A stretch of 64,000 bases of DNA. Origin: Martelella lutilitoris. Its GTDB lineage: Bacteria > Pseudomonadota > Alphaproteobacteria > Rhizobiales > Rhizobiaceae. Under the pieces are notes generated by a model that was not told the DNA's origin, ran no database searches, and saw nothing but the letters and a program-made list of their open reading frames with translations. This document shows positions 34,226 through 41,735 of this stretch, piece by piece. The stretch's first letter is position 1. The number at the start of each line of letters is the position of its first letter. The stretch is from contig NZ_CP066786.1 in assembly GCF_016598595.1 (NCBI RefSeq), forward strand, positions 705,501 to 769,500, given 5' to 3'. The position numbers and the translations under genes are program-made.

Positions 34226-36841
34226 GTGACTAATGATGAAGTTAAAAAAATAATTTTAGCAGATATACGTCGCGGAATCCCAAAAAAATCAATCGAAAAC
34301 ACTATCGAGTGCCTTCATAAAATCTGTGAATTAAATAATAATATTGATTTTATTTTACTTGAATGCAGGTCTCCTGAAAGCGAATTCAGCATTTGGAACT
34401 ATATAGATAAATACAATTTATCAGAAAGAATTGATTTTATTCCATACTATGACATCTGTCGTGATTCCCCTGTTAAGAAGAAAGATTGCTGGCGCTGGAT
34501 CACTCCTGACGGAGCGCGGGCAAATATCACACCTGATGACATCCTTGATGACAAAGGAGAGTTCACGTTAGAGCGGCAGAAAACCGCTCTCTTCGTAACG
34601 AGCTTTCATCTTGAGCGACAGGAAGGCAACACGACAAATATGAGGGCCTGGTTGCGTTACTTGCGTTCAGCCGGCTATCGCATTCACGTCGTATATTATG
34701 CCGTTGACGAGGGCATTGTATCAGGCGAAGACGAAAATAGACCTGCAACCTATTGCGATCTCTATCTCAAGGTGCCGCTACGTTCACGCATGTATGGCGT
34801 AAACAGTTCTGGCCTGAACATTCATGTTGATGACTGGTGCGGCGTCGAGCTTCTAGAGAGTGTTGAGGATATGGCCTCGCGCTATGCGTATGATGTGGCC
34901 GTCGTAAACTATCCATTCATGTCTGCAGTTTTTGATCGACTGTCAGCTTATACCGAAAAAGTCCTTTTTACGCACGATTCCTTCACCGACCGCAACAGGC
35001 GGATGATGACTGAGGGGTATGGGGAGCAAGGCTGGGCGAGTCTCGACTGGCGTGGCGAAAAGCAAGCATGTCTTCGCTCGGACGTAGTTGTCGCCCTTCA
35101 GGAACAGGAGGCCGCTTTTTTTCGTAAGCTGGTCGACGACGACCGGAAGGTCCCGATTGTCCCGCCGCTATTGCCCGCCATTTCCTTTGAGAAGACGCCC
35201 AAGCGAAACCAGAAGCTGAGAATTGGCTATATGGGATCGCATAACGGAATTAACGAGCAGAATGTCGCTCTGTTTCTGAAGGCATGGCTGTTACGTCCCG
35301 CGCTAAAAGAACATAGCGAAGTGGTTCTCGCCGGCGGTATTTGTGATGATTTTGCTGGCACGGTGAAGGACGGATCCCGTCTACTGAAAGCGGCCAAACC
35401 CGTCATGTTAGGGCGCGTCGGTGATGTTTCGGATTTCTTTGCCGAATGTGACGTCGTGATCAATCCCGAGCGCGGCGGAACGGGCATCAAAATCAAAACT
35501 GTCGAAGCGATGATCAGTGGCATGCCTTTTGTTTGCACCAGCGCTGGCGCAGCGGGCATTGAGACAGACAGCCGTTTTCACAAGGCTGAGACAATTGACG
35601 CCCTTGTAGGGCTGCTCGACGAATTGGTCGCGACCCCCGAACTGCTTGAAACATTGCGTCAGGAGACGGACTTCGTCCAGAAACGTTATGTTGAAAAAAA
35701 TCATCTGGCCATGGCCAACCTCTTTGGTCCCCCTCTGGCCAATGATGAGGCAGCGAGCCGGACACTTTCCGACGTCACACCCCTTATTTCTGTCATAATC
35801 CCTTTTTACGGAGTTGAGGCCTATCTGGAAGCGTGTCTGAAGAGTGTTGTCGAGCAAGACTATCCCAACCTTGAAATTATTCTGGTTGATGACGCATCAC
35901 CTGACAACAGCCGAAAGATTGCCGAGAGATTCGCGAAATCCGATAGCCGTATCAGAATCATCACGCATGCTCAAAACCAAGGGCTGGGACCGGCGCGAAA
36001 CACGGGGGCTGAGCATGCGCTTGGGGAATATATTTTCTTCCTGGATTCTGACGATTTCATGATCGATATGTCAGCGCTTTCTTTGCTGACGAAAAATGCC
36101 CTCGCGTCTAAAGCTCAAATCGTTATTGGGTCCTGTGTGAACGTATTCAATGATGGCTCGACTTCCGAGCGGGACGCCGCATACGCAGCCAAGAAGCTTA
36201 ATGCTGGTGGCGGTTTTATCAGCGGAGTGGAGGCCTTCCGGGCGGCGATGGGGGTGAGTGACGATTACTATCTGCCGATGCGCGCATGGGGCGTGCTCAT
36301 CGACCATGCCTTCTATAAAGAAACAGGTCTTGAATATCCGAATGGAGAGCACGAAGATTTGTGCCATGCACCATTTTTATTTTCGGCATCCAACAATATT
36401 CTGTTCTTGCCAAATATCGTGGTTGGATATCGAAACAGAACCGATAGTATCTCGACTTCGTCATGGTCGTCTTCCCAAGTTCGGCGTTATGGGGCTATGT
36501 GGGAGGTTTTCAAGGGAAATATCGAGCGGTTTTCTCTGCAATCTCTGACACAGGAATGCGCCATTGCATTGCTCGGACACATGGTGTGGCGAATAGAAAG
36601 CAATAGTTGTGACGACGGGGTAGCCGCAGAGGTGGCATCAGTTGGTTCGATCTTTCTTCAGTCCGTTTCCAGTCTGGAGAATGATGGCCAACTATACGGA
36701 TTCCTTACTTGGATTCGTGGCTTTGTCGGCAACTCAACGAGCGGTGTGGAGAACCTAGCCCGCCTTATGTCTGGCCTCCCGGCAGAGGTGGCGAATGGCT
36801 ACTACAGATCACGCATAGATTCGTTGTCAGAGGCGAGCTAG
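34226..36841 (+). CDS. Two-module glycosyltransferase (GT4-like plus GT2)
   Basis: 871 aa, GTG start with AGGTGA before it. N-terminal region about 1-110 is AT-rich and unrecognised. About 120-505 is a GT-B, GT4/GT1-type module (KLRIGYMGSHNG, FAECDVVINPERGGTGIKIK, EAMISGMPFVCTSAG). About 520-760 is a GT-A, GT2-type module (ISVIIPFYGVEAYLEACLKS, DDASPDNS, the DxD-type FFLDSDDFM). The tail is unrecognised. Such fused enzymes build capsule, O-antigen or glycan repeat units from nucleotide sugars. The 5' flank and first 300 bases are much richer in A+T than the surroundings, a sign of transfer. Confidence 0.8.
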   Translation: MTNDEVKKIILADIRRGIPKKSIENTIECLHKICELNNNIDFILLECRSPESEFSIWNYIDKYNLSERIDFIPYYDICRDSPVKKKDCWRWITPDGARANITPDDILDDKGEFTLERQKTALFVTSFHLERQEGNTTNMRAWLRYLRSAGYRIHVVYYAVDEGIVSGEDENRPATYCDLYLKVPLRSRMYGVNSSGLNIHVDDWCGVELLESVEDMASRYAYDVAVVNYPFMSAVFDRLSAYTEKVLFTHDSFTDRNRRMMTEGYGEQGWASLDWRGEKQACLRSDVVVALQEQEAAFFRKLVDDDRKVPIVPPLLPAISFEKTPKRNQKLRIGYMGSHNGINEQNVALFLKAWLLRPALKEHSEVVLAGGICDDFAGTVKDGSRLLKAAKPVMLGRVGDVSDFFAECDVVINPERGGTGIKIKTVEAMISGMPFVCTSAGAAGIETDSRFHKAETIDALVGLLDELVATPELLETLRQETDFVQKRYVEKNHLAMANLFGPPLANDEAASRTLSDVTPLISVIIPFYGVEAYLEACLKSVVEQDYPNLEIILVDDASPDNSRKIAERFAKSDSRIRIITHAQNQGLGPARNTGAEHALGEYIFFLDSDDFMIDMSALSLLTKNALASKAQIVIGSCVNVFNDGSTSERDAAYAAKKLNAGGGFISGVEAFRAAMGVSDDYYLPMRAWGVLIDHAFYKETGLEYPNGEHEDLCHAPFLFSASNNILFLPNIVVGYRNRTDSISTSSWSSSQVRRYGAMWEVFKGNIERFSLQSLTQECAIALLGHMVWRIESNSCDDGVAAEVASVGSIFLQSVSSLENDGQLYGFLTWIRGFVGNSTSGVENLARLMSGLPAEVANGYYRSRIDSLSEAS

Positions 36842-36927
36842 CTCTGAAATGGCAAACAAATTTGGGTCTTTAACTTATGGCGCTCTTGCGTGGAGCGTCC
36901 TAAAGCTCAGTTTCGGAAGAAAGCAAG

Positions 36928-38463
36928 ATGATCAATGATGCCATGCCCTACTGGCGCCACGACAAGGCGACTCAAAATTTCGGCGATTTCCTGACGGAGT
37001 ACTTCAGGGAGAAGCTGTTTTACGGTGTAGGGCTTCCAGCAAAATTGGTGCGCGTAGTCGGAAGCGCTCTCGATGATAATCACATTGGCCGCGACCAGCA
37101 GAGCGACATCACGATGACGGGAACGCATGGAGATATGGTTGCCATGTGGGGCTGCGGAATGCGTTCCGAGGAAAGCTTGTCGCTGAACGCCAGAGAGGAA
37201 TGTACGATACTTAGCGTGCGCGGGCCGCTCAGTCGCTCTATCCTCCAGCTAGGAGCGAGCGTTCCTATCGGGGATCCTGGCCTTCTCCTGCCGGCTCTTT
37301 ATACGCCCCAAAAACGACATAACGTAACCGGTCGGAGGCTGCTTGTTCCTCATTTCAACAGCACTAAAACCGATCAGGAACTCCTAGATGAGAGTGGCTG
37401 TGACTCTGTGCTTCGTCCCGCCATTGAGAAATCATGCTTGGCTCTGGAAGCTTTCATTGATGAGTTGACCTCTGCGGATTTCGTACTTGCAGCCTCTCTG
37501 CATGCCGCCATTGCGGCTGTTGCCTACGGCATACCGTTTGCTTACTGGGACAGCGGCGATATCGATCTGGAATTCAAGTGGCGTGACTTTTCTGCGAGCA
37601 TAGGTATCCCCTGCAACTTTTGTACCTCAGTGCAAGAGGCCGAGGGCGAGTATGCCTCCCGTATTGCTCCAAGCATCAAAATCCCTCCTCTGCTTCCCGT
37701 TCTAGGCGTCGCTCCTTTTCCCATTCGCCAGCAGCCTTTGCTGAATATCGCTGCTGCTGACATCGCCCGATACGGAATCACCGCCCTAGAAGCCTCTGCC
37801 GGCAATAATGTGCAGAAGAAGATCGGCGAGGAGAGCTGGGCTGCAGTTGAGCGGCTTATGTCTCAAGCCGAAGAGCGCAAGAAACTTAGCGAACTAAATT
37901 CCGAGCTTGCCGCAAAGCACGAAGCGCTCGAAAAGGAAATCGACGAAAAAGCAACCTTGGTCGCGGAGCTTCAGTCAGAGCTGGATCAGTCTAGTGCGGT
38001 GCTCGCTTCAAAAAATGAGGAATTTGAACAGCTGCGTGGACAACTGGTTCAGGCCTTAGAGAACTCGCAGCTGAAGGAACAGCGTGCGACGGCGCTTCAG
38101 GCAGAACTGGATCAGTACAGATTCAATCTCGAAATTGCTATCCAGCGTCTTGAAAGCAAAAGGAAATTTGGCTCATCGGCAACGTCTAAAGGCATCGTTG
38201 ATAAACGTAAGAAGGGCAGAGCATCTGCGCTTTCTTATATCGTCTTACCCTACAATAAAAGAAGAAAGAAGAAGCTTCATTCGATGGCCGCAGCCTTACG
38301 AGCCTTTAACAACACGGGTCGTAATTTGCTAGACAAGAAGGAGCCGACCCGTCCAAACAGTGGATGCAGTCTGGCGGAGCGGTTTACAATGGCAGGTTAT
38401 ATTCTGCTCCCCTTCAATCGTCGAAGGAAGAATAAGCGAAACGCAATGCTGCAGGGGCTTTGA
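36928..38463 (+). CDS. Polysaccharide pyruvyl transferase-like protein with coiled coil and duplicated basic tail
   Basis: 511 aa. About 1-270 resembles the polysaccharide pyruvyl transferase fold (NFGDFLTEYF near the start; SVRGPLSR; IGDPGLLLP; FVLAASLHAAIAAVAYGIPF). About 300-410 is a coiled coil (KLSELNSELAAKHEALEKEI). The C-terminus carries the same basic motif twice, SYIVLPYNKRRKKK (about 432-445) and GYILLPFNRRRKNK (about 490-503). Pyruvyl transferases add ketal-linked pyruvate to surface sugars. The tail's role is unknown. Confidence 0.7.
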   Translation: MINDAMPYWRHDKATQNFGDFLTEYFREKLFYGVGLPAKLVRVVGSALDDNHIGRDQQSDITMTGTHGDMVAMWGCGMRSEESLSLNAREECTILSVRGPLSRSILQLGASVPIGDPGLLLPALYTPQKRHNVTGRRLLVPHFNSTKTDQELLDESGCDSVLRPAIEKSCLALEAFIDELTSADFVLAASLHAAIAAVAYGIPFAYWDSGDIDLEFKWRDFSASIGIPCNFCTSVQEAEGEYASRIAPSIKIPPLLPVLGVAPFPIRQQPLLNIAAADIARYGITALEASAGNNVQKKIGEESWAAVERLMSQAEERKKLSELNSELAAKHEALEKEIDEKATLVAELQSELDQSSAVLASKNEEFEQLRGQLVQALENSQLKEQRATALQAELDQYRFNLEIAIQRLESKRKFGSSATSKGIVDKRKKGRASALSYIVLPYNKRRKKKLHSMAAALRAFNNTGRNLLDKKEPTRPNSGCSLAERFTMAGYILLPFNRRRKNKRNAMLQGL

Positions 38464-38875
38464 TTATAATTTAAGGATCATTGCGTGGCCTGCTCCTCGC
38501 TCGTCCGGATGCAGAACCAACCTCCACTTTTTGCACGCGATTCTCTAATATCTGCATGAATTATGCGGCTTCTGGTCGCCATTTTCGTTTTCGCCGCTGT
38601 AGATGTTTTATTTTCAAGGCCGAATAAGTATTTTGGCTTAAGAAATACACTGAAGACTTGGCGGGCTGCATGAAAGGCAAGAAAGTAGAAGAGTCGCGGG
38701 GCGCGGTTGGTCCGAAAAAAAAACGGCTCAGAACCCGTCCACTCTAGCTGAAGAATGGACATTCGGAGTGCAGGGTAACGGCTCTATCTCAATTGAAGTT
38801 ATGGCGCCCACGCCTTAAAAGCTTCTTTTAAAGGAACGGGGCTCGAACAAACTGTCAGAATCAGGAATAGCTAAT
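38464..38875. other. Gap in the glycan cluster
   Basis: 412 bases with no recognised gene. A minus-strand frame at 38478-38762 has no family resemblance and was not called. Near the gmhA start is a nearly perfect palindrome, CCTTAAAAG-CTT-CTTTTAAAGG (38813-38834), which could be an operator or hairpin. A GGAAC follows at 38833, but without a GTT at the right distance. Confidence 0.4.
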
Positions 38876-39478
38876 ATGAATCAACCGATTAAGCAATCAG
38901 GACGTCATGATGACATCATGACGTATTTTTCTGAAACAGAAAAAGCCATACAGGCTTCTCACGTGCTTGCTGCCGACATTGATCGTGCCGCAGAACTCTG
39001 CATTTCGTCGCTGCGAAACGGCGGCAAGATCATCTTTTGCGGCAATGGCGGTTCAGCGGCGGATGCTCAGCATCTGGCAGCAGAGCTTATGGGGCGTTTT
39101 CTCATCGACAGGAATCCGCTTCCGGCTCTGTCCCTTACGGTCGATACATCCGCGTTGACTGCGATCGGCAATGACTACGGCTTCGAAAAGGTGTTTTCGC
39201 GTCAACTTCGCGGTCTCGCACAGAAAAACGATGTCGTCTTCGGACTTTCAACAAGCGGAAACAGTGCGAATGTCGTGGAGGCTTTTGAGACCGCGCGGAG
39301 CCTGGGTCTCGCCACGATCGGGTTGACGGGCCGCGGCGGCGGAAAGATGGAGCCGCTTTCGGACGTTCTGATAGCCGTGCCGCACGACAAAACCAATCAC
39401 ATTCAGGAAGTGCATATTGCAGTTGGTCATCTCATTTGTGCATTCATCGAGGCAGAACTTTGTCAAACCAAGCCATAA
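38876..39478 (+). CDS. gmhA: Sedoheptulose-7-phosphate isomerase
   Basis: 200 aa, SIS domain. Motifs: FCGNGGSAADAQHLAAELMG, SLTVDTSALTAIGNDYGF, FGLSTSGNSANVVEAFETAR and HIQEVHIAVGHLIC. GmhA converts sedoheptulose-7-phosphate to D-glycero-D-manno-heptose-7-phosphate, the first step to heptose nucleotides. Overlaps the next gene, indicating coupling. Confidence 0.95.
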   Translation: MNQPIKQSGRHDDIMTYFSETEKAIQASHVLAADIDRAAELCISSLRNGGKIIFCGNGGSAADAQHLAAELMGRFLIDRNPLPALSLTVDTSALTAIGNDYGFEKVFSRQLRGLAQKNDVVFGLSTSGNSANVVEAFETARSLGLATIGLTGRGGGKMEPLSDVLIAVPHDKTNHIQEVHIAVGHLICAFIEAELCQTKP

Positions 39479-40692
39479 TCCTCTGCGGCGGTCTGGGGAC
39501 GCGGCTGGGAGCTCTGACGCGAACAACGCCGAAGCCGATGCTGCCTGTCAACGGCAAACCGTTTCTCGACACGCTCATCCAGGAGGTCGCACGTTACGGC
39601 GTTTCCGAAATCCTCCTGCTTGCAGGCCGCTTCGGTGAGCAGATCAGGGATTGTTATGATGGCAGGGATCTGTTCGGGGCTCGGCTCAGGGTCCTTGTGG
39701 AACCTGCTCCGCTTGGCACCGGGGGCGCGCTTCGGTTTGCGCTACCTGACCTAGCCGAGAGCTTCCTCCTGTTGAATGGCGACACATGGATTGATGCCGA
39801 TCTGACCCGGTTCAGTTTTGAGTGGGAAAAGATCAGACAGGCGGAGCCTGATGTCGGCGTTCAGATCCTGCTGCAATTTGTGGATGATATGTCGCGCTTC
39901 GGGGGGGTCGAATTTGAGGGGCGTCGCGTGGTCGCCTTTCGCGAAAAAGATGCGCAGTCAGGAGCTCAGCCGGGATATATCAATGCAGGCGTCTACTGCA
40001 TCAGCAGGGATATCGTAGAGGCGATCCCGGCTAATAAAGCTGTCTCGCTAGAGACTGATATATTGGCGCCCCTGGTGGCTGCAGGTCGCGTCGCTGCGGA
40101 TCTGGCGCCCAAAGGCCGCTATTTCATTGATATCGGCGTTCCGGAGAGCTATTCCCGCGCCCAGCAAGAGCTCGAAGAAGCGCGACGACGGCCGGCGCTG
40201 TTCCTGGACCGCGACGGCACTTTGAATTACGATAGCGGCTACACGCACCAGGTCACTGACCTGAAATGGATCGACGGTGCCCGGGAGGCAATCAAGCTTG
40301 CCAATGAAACCGGCTATTATGTTTTCGTGGTGACAAACCAAGCTGGCGTCGCGCGTGGTCTTTATTCGGAAGAGGCCGTCCTTGATTTTCATCGGGCGAT
40401 GCAGTCATCGCTTTTCGAAATCGGCGCTCATATCGATGCGATCGAATGGTGCCCGTATCATCCACAGGCCGACCTTGCTGAATACAGGCAGAATAGCCCA
40501 CGGCGTAAGCCGGCTCCAGGCATGTTGCTTGATCTGGTGGAAGCCTTCCCCGTCAAAAAAGAAGCAAGTCTGATGGTTGGTAACGCGCAATCTGACGTCA
40601 TCGCAGCCGAAGCGGCCGGTATTCGTGGAATTCACTATCCGGGGGGATCTCTTCTCGAACTGGTGGCACGGCAATTCAAGAAACAGGACTAA
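39460..40692 (+). CDS. hddC: Fused heptose-1-phosphate guanylyltransferase (HddC) and heptose-bisphosphate phosphatase (GmhB)
   Basis: 410 aa from the TTG at 39460, preceded by GAGGCAG; the frame is open to a TTG at 39436. Residues 1-235 are a nucleotidyltransferase (AIILCGGLGTRLG, TPKPMLPVNGKPF, LLLNGDTWIDADL). Residues about 245-405 are a HAD phosphatase like GmhB with nucleophile D250 in FLDRDGT, VTNQAGVARGLYS and RRKPAPGM. The zinc-binding loop keeps CPYHP (C331) but lacks the later Cys-X-Cys of classical GmhB. Between them the domains remove the C7 phosphate of the 1,7-bisphosphate and activate the 1-phosphate, probably with GTP. Fusion of non-consecutive neighbours is common in pathway genes; it is between gmhA and hddA. 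Confidence 0.85.
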   Translation: MSNQAIILCGGLGTRLGALTRTTPKPMLPVNGKPFLDTLIQEVARYGVSEILLLAGRFGEQIRDCYDGRDLFGARLRVLVEPAPLGTGGALRFALPDLAESFLLLNGDTWIDADLTRFSFEWEKIRQAEPDVGVQILLQFVDDMSRFGGVEFEGRRVVAFREKDAQSGAQPGYINAGVYCISRDIVEAIPANKAVSLETDILAPLVAAGRVAADLAPKGRYFIDIGVPESYSRAQQELEEARRRPALFLDRDGTLNYDSGYTHQVTDLKWIDGAREAIKLANETGYYVFVVTNQAGVARGLYSEEAVLDFHRAMQSSLFEIGAHIDAIEWCPYHPQADLAEYRQNSPRRKPAPGMLLDLVEAFPVKKEASLMVGNAQSDVIAAEAAGIRGIHYPGGSLLELVARQFKKQD

Positions 40693-40698
40693 AATCTC

Positions 40699-41691
40699 AT
40701 GTGGATCAGCAAAACACCACTGCGTGCCAGCTTTCTCGGCGGCGGGACCGATTATCCTGCGTATTTTCGCAAGTATCCGGGCGCGGTTCTTGGCGGTACG
40801 ATCGACAAGTTTATCTACATTCAAGCGCTGCCTCTGGCAGGCATCGCCGAACAGAGATTCCGGGTGACCTACAGAACGACGGAAAGCGTGGACGACGTCG
40901 AAGAGATCAAGCACCCGGTTATCAGGGAGTCCCTGAAGCATTATGAGTGGGACCGGCCGTTGAACATCGCGACGATGTCCGATCTTCCGGGCAGCACCGG
41001 GCTGGGAAGCTCGTCGGCCTTTACCGTCGGTTTTATAAATCTTCTTCATCAAATGCGCGGCGTTGAGCTGACGCGGTACGAGCTCGCACGTCAGGCCATA
41101 TATATGGAGCAGACGATTCTCAACGAGCAAGTCGGCATCCAGGATCAGGTCCATGCAGCATTCGGCGGTTTGGCGCGGTATGAGTTTGCAGGGGAAACAA
41201 TATCCATTGAGCCCCTCAGGGTGACGACCAGCCGCCTTAGCCTACTCAATTCATCGATGCTGCTGGTCTATACGGGCGGACAAAGAAGCGCCAGCGCGGT
41301 CCTGGCTTCGCAGGAAACCCGCACCAAGTCCGGCGCCAATGAAACCTACCTCCGGGAAATGTATGAAATGACTCGTATAGGGGGCGGTATACTTGAGGCG
41401 TCGGGAGAGGATGTCGCTGCACTCAAACGCTTTGGCGAGTTGCTTGATCATGGCTGGAACCTGAAACGACAGCTTGGCAATACGGTCTCGAATTCGGCGA
41501 TTGATGATATTTACCTGACCGGTAAGGAAATGGGAGCCTGGGGCGGCAAGCTGCTTGGCGCCGGCGGCGGGGGATTTGTGCTGTTTCTGGCCGACAACGA
41601 TGTGCAGCAAGCAATCATCGAGCGGTTTGGACGCGACAATGTCGTCTCGATCATGATGACGCCTTACGGGTCGACTGTCAGCAACCATTGA
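40699..41691 (+). CDS. hddA: D-glycero-D-manno-heptose-7-phosphate kinase (HddA)
   Basis: 330 aa, GHMP kinase family. SFLGGGTDYPAYF at the N-terminus, phosphate loop GSTGLGSSSA (98-107), and C-terminal GGKLLGAGGGGFVLF. HddA phosphorylates C1 of heptose-7-phosphate in the alpha configuration, committing to the GDP-heptose route. Its presence, instead of HldE, argues for GDP-D-glycero-alpha-D-manno-heptose as the product. Confidence 0.92.
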   Translation: MWISKTPLRASFLGGGTDYPAYFRKYPGAVLGGTIDKFIYIQALPLAGIAEQRFRVTYRTTESVDDVEEIKHPVIRESLKHYEWDRPLNIATMSDLPGSTGLGSSSAFTVGFINLLHQMRGVELTRYELARQAIYMEQTILNEQVGIQDQVHAAFGGLARYEFAGETISIEPLRVTTSRLSLLNSSMLLVYTGGQRSASAVLASQETRTKSGANETYLREMYEMTRIGGGILEASGEDVAALKRFGELLDHGWNLKRQLGNTVSNSAIDDIYLTGKEMGAWGGKLLGAGGGGFVLFLADNDVQQAIIERFGRDNVVSIMMTPYGSTVSNH

Positions 41692-41735
41692 TCCGCGATT
41701 TCTGGCAAGTATGCGAAATACATCGGGTGTGACGA

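Noticed and set aside
38478..38762. 94-codon minus-strand ORF in the glycan cluster gap
   Set aside because: No recognisable family, no good ribosome site and no context; could be chance.
38833..38857. GGAAC before gmhA as an EcfG promoter
   Set aside because: The expected -10 reads GTC rather than GTT, and the genes are not typical stress targets.
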